A stretch of DNA of 64,000 bases, from assembly GCF_001544015.1 (NCBI RefSeq), contig NZ_AP014924.1, positions 3,286,001 to 3,350,000 on the forward strand. The letters are read 5' to 3'. Source of the DNA: Limnochorda pilosa (GTDB lineage: Bacteria; Bacillota; Limnochordia; Limnochordales; Limnochordaceae). A program made the translations under genes and the position numbers. The notes under the pieces were generated by a model. The model was not told the origin of the DNA. It saw only the letters and a list, made by a program, of their open reading frames with translations, and searched no databases. Every line of letters starts with the position of its first letter. The stretch's first letter is position 1. This document shows positions 47,566 to 57,740 of the stretch, one piece after another.

Positions 47566-48956
47566 CCACCTGGGAAGCGCGCCTGCGCGCCGTACGCGTG
47601 CGGCTCCTGCAGCGCGGTGCGGCCGAAGAAGGGCCCCGCCTGGCCCTGGTCACCACGGCCCTGTGGGCCGCAGGGACCTTGCTCGCCCGAACCGTGGGAG
47701 GCGTCGGACTCCCCTGGCCGTGGCCCTGGGGCCTGGGTGCCAGCCTCCTCGCGGCCGTCCTCCTCCTTCCGCTGCGACTGAGGCATCAGCTTGGCCTTGG
47801 GCGTGCCGCCGAGACGTCCGACCGCTTCCTGAACAGCCGCGACCTCCTGGCCACCGCGCTCTGGCTGCAGGGGCAGCGACCCCTGCCGGCCGCGGGCCCC
47901 CTCGTCCTCCAACGAGCTGCCGCCGCGGCCTCGAGCCTCGACCCCGCTCGCGCCGTGGGCGCGCCGGCCGCCCCCGTGCTGGTCCGGCGACTCGCCGTCC
48001 TCACGGGTTTCGCCCTCCTCGGGGTGTGGGCGAGCCTGGCCGCTCTGCCCACCCTCTGGCCGGGCGGCGTGCGGCCCCCGCAGGAGGTCCGGCTGCCCGT
48101 CTCGCACCCCCGCGCCATCGAGGATGAGCCCCTGGCCGAGCCGGATCCGCAGCCCGCCTTGCGGGAATCCCTGAAGGAACTGGAGGAGCAACTGGCCGAG
48201 GGCGAGGCCACGCCGCAGGCGGCTCGGGAGACGCTGGACCGGCTCCTGCGAGGGCTCGAGGCGGCCGACCCGGGGTCCGCGCCCCGCTCGCCGCTCTCGC
48301 CCACGGAGCAGTCCGAGCTCGAGTCGCTCCTCGAGCGGGTCATCGGGCGCTCGGGCGACCCCGCGTCCGGCGTCCCCGGCGAGCCCTCGGACGGGCGCGA
48401 CGGTTCGGGCGAGCCCGACGGGGGCACGCCCGGCGACCGCACCCAGCCCCAGACCGGTCCGGGCGACCCAAGCTTCGATCCCGGCCAGGAGCCGGGCTCG
48501 CCCGGGACCGGACCCGGTCAGGAAGGCCCGTCCAGTGAAAGCGAGGTGCCCGGAGGGACGGGCGACGGGCAGTCCCACCGGCCCCTTCCCGGGGAGATGG
48601 GCGGGCAGGAGCCCCCTGGCGACCGCGAGGGCCCTGACGGCGAGCAACCCGGCTCGGGCCCGCGTCCCGGCACGGAGCCGGGCGACCCCTTCCAGGGTCC
48701 CGGCAACCTCCCGCCACCGGCGGCCTCGTCGGGGGAGCAGGACGTCCTTCCGTCCACACCCGAACCGGGGCCCTACGGGCTGGGCGAGGGGGTCCTCGTG
48801 CCCCCCGCCGCCCCTCTGGAGTCGGCGGGTCTTCCCGAACGACCCAGGGGGCCGGCGCCCGGCGCCGATCCCGGCGAGGAGCCCGTGGCGCAGCCGCTCC
48901 TCCCCGCCCTCTACCGGGAATGGCTTCAGCGCTACTTCGCCCCGGCCTCGCCCTGA
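47562..48956 (+). CDS. Membrane protein with long Gly/Pro/Asp-rich tail
   Basis: 464-residue protein. Three hydrophobic segments near residues 28-70 and 148-170 are followed by an acidic helical stretch (RESLKELEEQLAEGEATPQ) and then about 180 residues dominated by G, P, D, E, S and Q (about 260-440), likely disordered and extracytoplasmic or cytoplasmic. The C-terminal LYREWLQRYFAP is a short conserved-looking end. The start is GTG 47562, overlapping the previous stop. No family assigned; it may be a scaffold for the VWA/MoxR complex. Confidence 0.7.
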   Translation: MTTWEARLRAVRVRLLQRGAAEEGPRLALVTTALWAAGTLLARTVGGVGLPWPWPWGLGASLLAAVLLLPLRLRHQLGLGRAAETSDRFLNSRDLLATALWLQGQRPLPAAGPLVLQRAAAAASSLDPARAVGAPAAPVLVRRLAVLTGFALLGVWASLAALPTLWPGGVRPPQEVRLPVSHPRAIEDEPLAEPDPQPALRESLKELEEQLAEGEATPQAARETLDRLLRGLEAADPGSAPRSPLSPTEQSELESLLERVIGRSGDPASGVPGEPSDGRDGSGEPDGGTPGDRTQPQTGPGDPSFDPGQEPGSPGTGPGQEGPSSESEVPGGTGDGQSHRPLPGEMGGQEPPGDREGPDGEQPGSGPRPGTEPGDPFQGPGNLPPPAASSGEQDVLPSTPEPGPYGLGEGVLVPPAAPLESAGLPERPRGPAPGADPGEEPVAQPLLPALYREWLQRYFAPASP

Positions 48957-49002
48957 CCATCTCTGGCGCCATGCGGGCTGGGAAACGAGGGAGGTTTCAT
49001 CG

Positions 49003-50064
49003 GTGCACGCGTCCGATTCCGTTGGACCTGCCGGCGACGCTCCGGCGGCAGGCGTTCACGCGAGCGACGCCCCACTCGGCGAGGAGGACCTGGTCCGCGC
49101 GGCCCGGATGGCCGAGGGCCTGCGCCAGGAGCTGGGCCGGGTCATCGTCGGGCACCAGGCGGCCGTCGAAGAGGTCCTGGTGGCCCTGGTGGCCGGCGGC
49201 CACGTCCTGCTGGAGGGAGCGCCCGGCCTCGGAAAGACCCTGCTGGTGCGGACCCTCTCCCGGCTCCTGGGGTTGAGCCACTCCCGCATCCAGTTCACCC
49301 CGGACCTGATGCCCGCCGACATCACCGGCACCCAGATCCTGGTCCAGGAGCACGAGGAGCGCACCTTCCGCTTCCGGCCCGGACCGCTCTTCGCCCATCT
49401 CGTGCTGGCCGACGAGATCAACCGGGCTACACCCAAGACCCAGTCGGCCCTGCTGGAGGCCATGCAGGAACGGCAAGTGACTGTGGGCGGCCAGGTCCAC
49501 CCCTTGCCGCACCCCTTCTTCGTCCTGGCCACCCAGAACCCGGTGGAGATGGAGGGGACCTATCCCCTGCCCGAGGCTCAGGTGGACCGGTTCTTCTTCA
49601 AGGTGCGCATCGATCCGCCCGACCCCGATGCGCTGCTGGAGATCGTACGGAGGACCACGGGGCCCTCGGTGGCCGAAGCCCGGCCCGTCCTGCAGGGTGA
49701 CGACCTGTCGTGGCTCCAGGAGCGCTGCCGCCACGTGGTGGTGGCGCCTTTCGTGGAGGATCTGGCGGTGCGCCTGGTCCACCTCACCCACCCTTCGGCT
49801 GCAGGCAGCCCGGAGGAAGTCCGTCGTTACGTGCGCTACGGCGCCTCCCCCCGCGCCGCCCAGGCGCTGGTGGTGGGGGCCAAGGCCCTGGCGTTCCTCT
49901 CCGGTTCGGCCCACGCGGGACGGGACCTGGTGCGCCGCCTGGTCCTTCCGGCCCTTCGTCACCGCCTGATCCTCACCTTTGAAGCCCAGGCCGAAGGGGT
50001 GGACCCCGACGTCCTGGTCACCCAGCTCGTGGAGCGGCTGGGTGCCGCCAGCCCGCGAGCGTAG
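49003..50064 (+). CDS. MoxR-family AAA+ ATPase
   Basis: 353-residue chaperone-type ATPase of the MoxR family, which works with DUF58 and VWA proteins to insert metals, mature protein complexes or respond to stress. Walker A GAPGLGKT at residues 72-79, Walker B LVLADEINR, the sensor region ATQNPVEMEGTYPLPEAQVD and a C-terminal lid with VRYGASPRAAQAL are intact. GTG 49003 follows GGGAGGTTTCATCG. The 20-odd N-terminal residues are unconserved. The gene is 46 bases after its upstream partner. Confidence 0.94.
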   Translation: MHASDSVGPAGDAPAAGVHASDAPLGEEDLVRAARMAEGLRQELGRVIVGHQAAVEEVLVALVAGGHVLLEGAPGLGKTLLVRTLSRLLGLSHSRIQFTPDLMPADITGTQILVQEHEERTFRFRPGPLFAHLVLADEINRATPKTQSALLEAMQERQVTVGGQVHPLPHPFFVLATQNPVEMEGTYPLPEAQVDRFFFKVRIDPPDPDALLEIVRRTTGPSVAEARPVLQGDDLSWLQERCRHVVVAPFVEDLAVRLVHLTHPSAAGSPEEVRRYVRYGASPRAAQALVVGAKALAFLSGSAHAGRDLVRRLVLPALRHRLILTFEAQAEGVDPDVLVTQLVERLGAASPRA

Positions 50065-50096
50065 CCGGGCGAACCGGACCAGGAAGGAGGGGCAGG

Positions 50097-50975
50097 ATGG
50101 CCGTCACCGAGCAGCTCATCCGGCAGGTAGAGCGTCTTCGCTTCCTTCCCTCGCGCGCCCTGGGCGCGCGCCACCCGGGCGAGCGACCGTCCCGCCACCG
50201 GGGCCACGGCCTGGAGTTCGTCGACTACCGGCCCTACGGCGAGGGCGACGAGCTTCGTTACGTGGACTGGAACCTGGCGGCCCGCCTGGACCGGATGTAC
50301 GTGAAGCTCTTCGCCGCCGAGGAAAGCCTGCGCATCGTCCTGCTGGTGGACACGAGCCCCTCCATGGCCCTGGGCCGGCCGGCCAAGCTCGCCCTGGCCC
50401 GTGACCTCGCCACCCTCCTGGGGTACCTGGCCCTCTTCGAGGGCGACCGCCTCTACCTGGGAACCCTGGGTGGCGTGCGCCCCGGTCTCCTGCCGGTGCT
50501 CTCAGGGAGGGCGGCGATCCCGTCCCTGCTCGCGGCGACCGGGCGCCTCCGCGTCGCCCCCCCGTCCGGGCTCCCCCTCCTCGAGGGCCTGGACGTGCTC
50601 CTCCCTTCCCTGCCGCGCCGTGCCCTGGTGGTGGTCCTGAGCGACCTCTTCGCCGACGCCCCTCCCGAGGAGGTGGCCGGCCGCTTCTTGCGAGGCGGTC
50701 ACGCGGTGGTCTTGCTGCAGGTGCTGGCACCCGATGAGGTGAACCCCGAGACCTCGGGCGCGCTTCGCCTCGAGGACGTGGAGGGCCAGGATCGCCTGGA
50801 GGTCTGGTCCGACCGGAGGCTCCTCGACGGGTACCGGGACGCCATGGCTGCGTGGCTGGTGGAGCTGCGCCGGGCCAGCCTCCGCCGTGGCATCCGCCAC
50901 CACGTGGTTTCAAGCGACCGCACCCTGGACGAGGTGCTCTTCCATACGCTGCTCCCTGCGGGGGTGGTGGGGTGA
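50097..50975 (+). CDS. DUF58 domain protein
   Basis: 292-residue cytoplasmic protein of the DUF58 family. The family signature HGLEFVDYRPYGEGDELRYV with VDWNLAARLDR is at about residues 37-66. A VWA-like domain with MIDAS residues D85-T-S87-P-S89 follows. These proteins act next to MoxR ATPases. ATG 50097 is 32 bases after the moxR-like gene, with AGGAAGGAGGGGC upstream. Its stop shares one base with the next start (TGATG), so it is coupled to the large VWA gene. Confidence 0.93.
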   Translation: MAVTEQLIRQVERLRFLPSRALGARHPGERPSRHRGHGLEFVDYRPYGEGDELRYVDWNLAARLDRMYVKLFAAEESLRIVLLVDTSPSMALGRPAKLALARDLATLLGYLALFEGDRLYLGTLGGVRPGLLPVLSGRAAIPSLLAATGRLRVAPPSGLPLLEGLDVLLPSLPRRALVVVLSDLFADAPPEEVAGRFLRGGHAVVLLQVLAPDEVNPETSGALRLEDVEGQDRLEVWSDRRLLDGYRDAMAAWLVELRRASLRRGIRHHVVSSDRTLDEVLFHTLLPAGVVG

Positions 50976-53900
50976 TGGGCCTGCTGGCACCCGGTTGGCT
51001 GGCACTGCAGCTCCTCGCGGTCCCCATCATCCTCCTCCACCGCCGGCGCGCCGCGCCGCGCCCGCACCTGGTGGGGAACCTGTTCATCTGGCGGAGGGTC
51101 CTGGTGGAGCGGCCTCCGCGCCACCAGCGCCTCTTCGCTTCCCTCTTGCTGGTCCTCCAGCTGGCCGCCCTGAGCGCGGCCGCGCTGGCCCTTGCGCAGC
51201 CGGTACTCCTGCGCCCGGGAGGCGAGCGGCAGCCGATCCACGTGGTCCTGGACGGGTCGGCCAGCATGATGGCGCCCGTCCCTGGCGGAGGCGACCGTTT
51301 CCAGGCGGCTCTTGAGGAGCTGGCGGCCCGGTCGGCCCGGTTCCCCGAGGCCGCGTACACCCTGCTGCTGGCGGGCGGCCCTCACCCCCGGGTGGTGGCG
51401 CGCGACCTGGACCGGGCGGCGCTCCTCCGCGAGGCCCGCCGGCTCTCGCCGTCCTTCGCGCCCGCGGCTTGGGAGCAAGCGGGGAGCCTGCTCGCGTCGC
51501 TCCCCGGCCCGCCAGCGCCGGTCTGGTTGGCGGGCGACGGCCAGGGAGGGGCGATCGAGATCGTGCGCTCGGCCTTGGAGCCGTCCGGCCGCGATGTGGG
51601 GGTCTCGCTCCTCTCCGCCGGCGAGCCGTTGCCGAACTTGGCCGTCACCGCCCTCTCGGCCCGCCCCACGGGCGCCTCGCTGGACCGCTACGCGGTCCTG
51701 GTCGAGGTCTCCAATGCGTCGGACCAGGCGACGCGGGTACAACTCTCCCTCGCCCTCACCTCCCTGGCCCCCGGCCCGCCGGCTGAACCGCGTCCCGTGC
51801 TCAGCCGGGAGCTGGAGGTCGACGCGCGCGCCTCCCGCCGCCTGCAGGAGGAGATCTCCCTTCCACCCGACGGGCTGTGGGTGGCCGAGGCCCGCATCGA
51901 CCCGCAGGATCCCTTCCCCCTGGACGATGCCGCCGCGCTGGTGGTGCTGCCGCCGCGCCCGACCCTGGTCTACCTGGTGTCGGCACGGGGTGAACCCTGG
52001 CAACGAGCCCTTCGGGCCCTTCCCGAGGTGGCGGTCACCTGGCGGCAGGTCCTCCCTTCGCAGCCCCCCGAGGGGTACGACCTGGTGATCTACGACGGGC
52101 TTCTGCCTGAGCGCCTCCCCTCCTCGGCCTCGGTGCTGGTCCCTCCGGCCGGGGCGAAGGCTGCCGAAGGCGCAGGGGCCCCACGCGCCGCCGGCGGAGG
52201 AGCCGCCCCCTCGGGGACCCTGGAGGGCATGGGACCCGCGACCCTCTTCTACGGCGAGCCGATCCCGCGCCCCACAAGCGCCTCCTGGTGGCAGGAGGAC
52301 GATCCGCTCTTCCAGTTTGTGGACTGGTCCGAGGTGACGCTGCACGGCGTCCACCCCCTCCAGGCCCGAGCGGGGACCACGGTGCTCATGGACTCGCCCG
52401 AGGGCCCGCTCATGCTCGGCCTCCAGGACCCGCCCTCGCTCCTGCTGGGTTTCGACCCGGGCCAGGGCCGCCTGGCCTCGCTTCCCACCTTTCCCGTCTG
52501 GGTGGCCAACCTGGTGCGGTGGGCCAACCCGCAGGCCTGGGACCGGGTCGCCCCCGCCCTGGGGCTGGGGGAGATCCTCCCCCTCCCGGCCTCCGGTCGT
52601 CTGGTGACCCCGGGCGGGGCCCAGGTGACCGCGGGACCCTGGCAAGTAACCCATCCAGGCGTCTACCGCTTGGTCCCCGGAGGGACGGAAGCGCCCAGCG
52701 AGCAGGCTTCGTGGGCGCGGGCCACCGCGCCCCTTCCCCGGGGGGAGGCGGACCTGACGGACGTGGCCCCCTCGACCTGGGTCGACCCTGAGCCCCCGGC
52801 GACCCCCGGGTCCGGCTCCTTGCGCCAGCAGACCCTGGCCGGAGGACTCACCGTCGTCTTCGGGCTCCTGCTGCTGGCCGAGCTCATCCTCTGGCTCCAG
52901 CGGGAGGCCACGGGCGGCTTCTCGCTCGGCGGATGGCTGCGACGGCATTGGCCCGCCCTCGTGAGCCGCGCGCTCGCGCTGGTCCTGGTGGCCGGGGCGG
53001 CTGCGGGCGCGGCCCACACGGTACCCTCGGATCTGAACGAGCTGTGGGTGCTCCTGGACCGTTCCGACAGCGTCGACCGCTCGTTGCGCGAGGAGGCCTG
53101 GCGCTGGGCCGGCCGCCTCAAGGCCGAGGCGGGCGAGCGGCGGCTGGGCGTGGTGCTCTTCGGCGTGCAGCCAGCCCTGGAACACCCCCCCGACGACCCG
53201 GCCCGCCTCCCCCCCACGCCCCGGGCCTCCGTGGACGCGAGCGGAACGGATCTGGAGGCCGCCCTGCGCCTCGCAGCCGCTCGCCTGCACCCACCGGCGC
53301 GCCTGGTGGTGGCCACCGACGGCCACGCCACCCGCGGCGACGCGGGGCTGCTGCTGGAACGCCTGCGGGAACTGGGCACGCCCGTGGACGTGGTGCCCCT
53401 GGCCCGCGAGGCCCCCGCTGAGGTGGCCATCGACCAGCTTCGGGTGCGGCCCCAGACCGACCCCGGCGCGCCGTACCTCGTGCGGGTCTCCCTCCGCGCC
53501 GGGCAGCCCACCCCCGCCCGGCTGGTCCTGCGTGCGGCGGGCGTGCCCGTGGCCGAGCGCCAGGTCCGGGTACCGGCGGGGTCGTCGGCCTTCGACCTGA
53601 CGGCCCGGGCACCCGATCTCCCCGGCGTGCTGCCCCTCGAGGTGACGGTGGAGGCCCCGGTGGATGATCGCCCGGAGAACAACCGGGCGGAAGCCGCCGT
53701 CCGAGTGGGGGAGCCCCCCCGCGTCGTGGTGGTGAGCGGGGGCGACCCGGTCACGGCCCCGCTGCTGCGCGCCCAGGGGCTGGAGCCGGCGGTGATGCGT
53801 CCGGAGGCGCTCCCGAGCGACCCTTCTTTCTGGGAGGCCCTGGGGGCGCTGGTGCTGGAGGACGTGCCCGCGACCGCCCTCACCCAGGTGCAGCGGCGCT

Positions 53901-55393
53901 CCGTAGAGCACCTGGTGCGGGACCTGGGCGGTGGGCTGCTGGTGGTGGGGGGGCCCCAGGCGTTCACGTCGGGAGGTTACCAGGGTACGGAGCTGGAGCG
54001 GCTGCTCCCCGTTTCGCTGCAGCTGCCCCAGGACCTCCTGGTCCCCCGGGTGGCCATGGTGCTGGTGATCGACCGCTCCGGCTCCATGGGCGAGCACCAG
54101 GGGCAACGGACCAAGCTGGATCTGGCCAAGCAGGCCAGCCTGAGCCTCTTCGACAACCTCTCCACCGACGACCTCCTGGGCATCCTCGCGTTCGACACCC
54201 AGGCCACGTGGGTGGTGCCGCTGAACCGGGTGGGCTCCGGAGGAGGCGTTCTCCAGCGCCTGGCCCGCATCAGTCCCAGCGGCGGCACCAACCTGGGGCC
54301 CGCGCTGGACGAGGCCATCACCGCCCTGGAGCCGGTTTCGGCGGTGGTGAAGCACGTCCTCATCCTGAGCGACGGCAAGTCCACCCCCGGGCCCTTCCTC
54401 CGCCGGGCCCGCGAGGCGGCCGCCGCCAGCATCAGCCTATCGACGGTGGCCATCGGTCGCGACGCCGACCGGGAGCTGCTGGCCTCCCTGGCCCAGGAAG
54501 GCGGCGGGCGGCACTACTACACCGACGACGTGGAGCGGCTGCCGGAGATCTTCCTGCGGGAGGTGCGGGCCGTGACCGCGCCCCAGGTGCTGGTGGGGCC
54601 TCACCCTGTGGCCGTACGGGAGCGTGAGCCCTTCCTCTCCGGCGCGCCGTCCCGCTTCGAACCCATCGAGCGGCTGAACGCGGCCAGCCCCCGGCCGGAG
54701 GCGACCCTCCAGCTGGCCACCGAGGCCGGGCGGCCCGTGCTGGCTTCGTGGTCCTACGGCCTGGGGAGGGTGGCCGCTTTCCTCTCGTACCCGGCCCCCG
54801 GCTGGGCGGGTGAGTGGGCGCACCTGCCGGCACTCTGGGCCCAGGTGGCCCGCTGGCTGCTGCCGTCGCCTACGGGCCTGCACGCGTCGTCCACCTTGGA
54901 GGTTGCGTCAGGTGCCGGCACCCTCACCGTGGACCTGCTGGACATGGAGGGGGGCTACGTCAACTTCGCTCCCCTGGAAGGCACCCTCCAGGCCCCCGAT
55001 GGTTCCACCCGCCCTCTGGAGTTGGAGCAGGTGGCGCCCGGTCGCTACCGGGCCGCCTTCCCCGCCTCCCAGCCCGGCGCCTACCTGGTCACGGTGCGAC
55101 GGACCGACCAGGGGCCGGCGGCGCCGGTCACGACCGCCTCTGCATGGGTCGCGGCGGCGCCGGAGCTGGAGCTCCACACCCGTCCGGCACCCCAGCTTTA
55201 CGAGCTGGCCCGGGAGACGGGCGGGCGGGTGCTGAACCTGGACGACGACCTGGATCAGGTTTGGGAGGCCCTTGCCGGCGCCCAGACCAGGCGATCCCTG
55301 CGCCTGCCCCTGGTCCTGGCCGGCCTTGCCCTCTTCCTGGCGGACCTGTCCCTGCGGCTCGCCCGCATCCGCCGCCGCCAGCCAGCCTCCTGA
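50975..55393 (+). CDS. 1472-residue multi-VWA membrane protein (fused BatA-like halves)
   Basis: Half 1 (about 1-640) begins with the BatA-type anchor LLAPGWLALQLLAVPIILLH and a second helix at about 55-75. It has a MIDAS D93-G-S95-A-S97 and a long beta-rich region. A new helix (LTVVFGLLLLAELILWLQ) and another near 665-680 start half 2, which holds two more MIDAS motifs, D695-R-S697-D-S699 and D1033-R-S1035-G-S1037, the latter followed by a complete VWA fold (AFDTQATWVVPL, ILSDGKSTPGPF). The protein ends with a helix and a basic tail. BatA/B proteins are usually 300-900 residues, so this is a fusion or duplication. Surface display of the VWA domains is inferred. Confidence 0.85.
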   Translation: MGLLAPGWLALQLLAVPIILLHRRRAAPRPHLVGNLFIWRRVLVERPPRHQRLFASLLLVLQLAALSAAALALAQPVLLRPGGERQPIHVVLDGSASMMAPVPGGGDRFQAALEELAARSARFPEAAYTLLLAGGPHPRVVARDLDRAALLREARRLSPSFAPAAWEQAGSLLASLPGPPAPVWLAGDGQGGAIEIVRSALEPSGRDVGVSLLSAGEPLPNLAVTALSARPTGASLDRYAVLVEVSNASDQATRVQLSLALTSLAPGPPAEPRPVLSRELEVDARASRRLQEEISLPPDGLWVAEARIDPQDPFPLDDAAALVVLPPRPTLVYLVSARGEPWQRALRALPEVAVTWRQVLPSQPPEGYDLVIYDGLLPERLPSSASVLVPPAGAKAAEGAGAPRAAGGGAAPSGTLEGMGPATLFYGEPIPRPTSASWWQEDDPLFQFVDWSEVTLHGVHPLQARAGTTVLMDSPEGPLMLGLQDPPSLLLGFDPGQGRLASLPTFPVWVANLVRWANPQAWDRVAPALGLGEILPLPASGRLVTPGGAQVTAGPWQVTHPGVYRLVPGGTEAPSEQASWARATAPLPRGEADLTDVAPSTWVDPEPPATPGSGSLRQQTLAGGLTVVFGLLLLAELILWLQREATGGFSLGGWLRRHWPALVSRALALVLVAGAAAGAAHTVPSDLNELWVLLDRSDSVDRSLREEAWRWAGRLKAEAGERRLGVVLFGVQPALEHPPDDPARLPPTPRASVDASGTDLEAALRLAAARLHPPARLVVATDGHATRGDAGLLLERLRELGTPVDVVPLAREAPAEVAIDQLRVRPQTDPGAPYLVRVSLRAGQPTPARLVLRAAGVPVAERQVRVPAGSSAFDLTARAPDLPGVLPLEVTVEAPVDDRPENNRAEAAVRVGEPPRVVVVSGGDPVTAPLLRAQGLEPAVMRPEALPSDPSFWEALGALVLEDVPATALTQVQRRSVEHLVRDLGGGLLVVGGPQAFTSGGYQGTELERLLPVSLQLPQDLLVPRVAMVLVIDRSGSMGEHQGQRTKLDLAKQASLSLFDNLSTDDLLGILAFDTQATWVVPLNRVGSGGGVLQRLARISPSGGTNLGPALDEAITALEPVSAVVKHVLILSDGKSTPGPFLRRAREAAAASISLSTVAIGRDADRELLASLAQEGGGRHYYTDDVERLPEIFLREVRAVTAPQVLVGPHPVAVREREPFLSGAPSRFEPIERLNAASPRPEATLQLATEAGRPVLASWSYGLGRVAAFLSYPAPGWAGEWAHLPALWAQVARWLLPSPTGLHASSTLEVASGAGTLTVDLLDMEGGYVNFAPLEGTLQAPDGSTRPLELEQVAPGRYRAAFPASQPGAYLVTVRRTDQGPAAPVTTASAWVAAAPELELHTRPAPQLYELARETGGRVLNLDDDLDQVWEALAGAQTRRSLRLPLVLAGLALFLADLSLRLARIRRRQPAS

Positions 55394-55426
55394 CGGCGAG
55401 CGCCCCGAAACCTGGGCCCGGAGGGT

Positions 55427-55825
55427 CTACCCGAAGAAGCGCTGGATCTCGGCTTGGGCGGTCTCGGGCGAGTCGGACGCGTGGACGATGGTGTAGGGCA
55501 GCTCGTTGGCGAAGTCGCCCCGGATCGTGCCGGGCTGCGCCTCCAGGGGGTTGGTGGCGCCTGCCAGGTTGCGCACGTGGCGGATGCAGTCCGGACCCTC
55601 GAGCACCCCCAGCACCGAGGGACCGGCGGTGATGGCCCGGAGCAGCCCGGGGAAGAAGGGCTTGTCGGCGTGGTGGGCGTAGTGCTCCCGCGCCGTCGCC
55701 TCGGTGATCTGCCTTAGCTCCAGGCGGGCGATGGTCAACCCCTTGGCCTCGAACCGGCGGAGGATCTCACCCACCAGGCCCCGTCGCACCGCCTCGGGCT
55801 TGATGATGATGAAGGTCTGCTCCAC
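55427..55825 (-). CDS. ndk: Nucleoside diphosphate kinase
   Basis: Balances NTP pools by phosphate transfer through a phosphohistidine; 132 residues. The motifs IIKPEAVRRGLVGEIL, the active-site region TIVHASDSPETAQAEI with the catalytic His, and GATNPLEAQPGTIRGDF are intact, although the site reads VHASDS rather than the more common IHGSDS. The start is GTG 55825 with GGAGGTGG upstream. Last gene of the rex-heme operon, convergent with the VWA gene (33 bases apart). Confidence 0.95.
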   Translation of the reverse strand: MEQTFIIIKPEAVRRGLVGEILRRFEAKGLTIARLELRQITEATAREHYAHHADKPFFPGLLRAITAGPSVLGVLEGPDCIRHVRNLAGATNPLEAQPGTIRGDFANELPYTIVHASDSPETAQAEIQRFFG

Positions 55826-55921
55826 GTGCGTCCACCTCCGTGTCGTGGGGACGGCCCGGCGTGCCGGGCGTCCATGGCCGGGGCCCCGCAGGTCACGCCT
55901 GCGCAGCCCCGGGCCCTGTCC

Positions 55922-56404
55922 TCAGTCGTAGTCCTCGAAGGCGTGGGTGAGCACCGACCGCAGCCGGGGCGGCGGGATCACCTCCGACTCGGCCAGGAGC
56001 ACCGGCTTGCCCTCCTGGTTGTGGGTCACGCTCTTGAGGGTGGCGCGGTTGGCCGCGGGGTCCAGGGAGACCACCTCGAGCTCGGTGGTGAGCACGTCGC
56101 CACAGTGGGCGGGCGAGGCGAACCTCAGGGTCTGGTGGGCAGTGATGGTCCCCGGGCCCGGAAGCCGGCCGGTGATGGCCGCGACCACCTGCGCCGCCAC
56201 CAGGATGCCGGGGACGACAGGCTCGCCCAGCTCGGTCCGGTGGGCGTACTCCCGATCCACGTAAACGGGGTTCAAGTCGTTGGTGAGCCCCATGTAAAGG
56301 TAGACGTCCCGCTCCTCCACCTTCTGGGTGAAGGTCGCCTTCTCCCCCACCTGCAGCTCGTCTACGTGCCTCCCCAGGGACTTCCTCCTGGCGATGTGCT
56401 GCAC
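55922..56404 (-). CDS. MaoC-like hot-dog-fold protein
   Basis: 160-residue MaoC dehydratase-like protein; such proteins act as (R)-specific enoyl-CoA hydratases or related thioester enzymes. The hydratase signature appears as MGLTNDLNPVYVDREYAHRT followed by PVVPGILVAAQV, with the Asp/His positions recognisable (D-x-N-P-x-H variant reads D-L-N-P-V-Y, so the His is replaced by Tyr). It is therefore uncertain that it is an active hydratase. GTG 56404 follows GGGGGTGGAGTC. It lies between hemL and ndk without an obvious functional link. Confidence 0.75.
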   Translation of the reverse strand: MQHIARRKSLGRHVDELQVGEKATFTQKVEERDVYLYMGLTNDLNPVYVDREYAHRTELGEPVVPGILVAAQVVAAITGRLPGPGTITAHQTLRFASPAHCGDVLTTELEVVSLDPAANRATLKSVTHNQEGKPVLLAESEVIPPPRLRSVLTHAFEDYD

Positions 56405-56446
56405 GACTCCACCCCCTACCCGTGATGGCGGGCCGCGCACCCCGCC

Positions 56447-57736
<1,290 letters not shown>

Positions 57737-57740
57737 GCCC

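Noticed and set aside
47040-48647. Minus-strand open frame opposite the Gly/Pro-rich membrane protein
   Set aside because: The plus-strand frame is fixed by GTGA/ATGA overlaps with its neighbours and by membrane segments. The antisense frame is low complexity.
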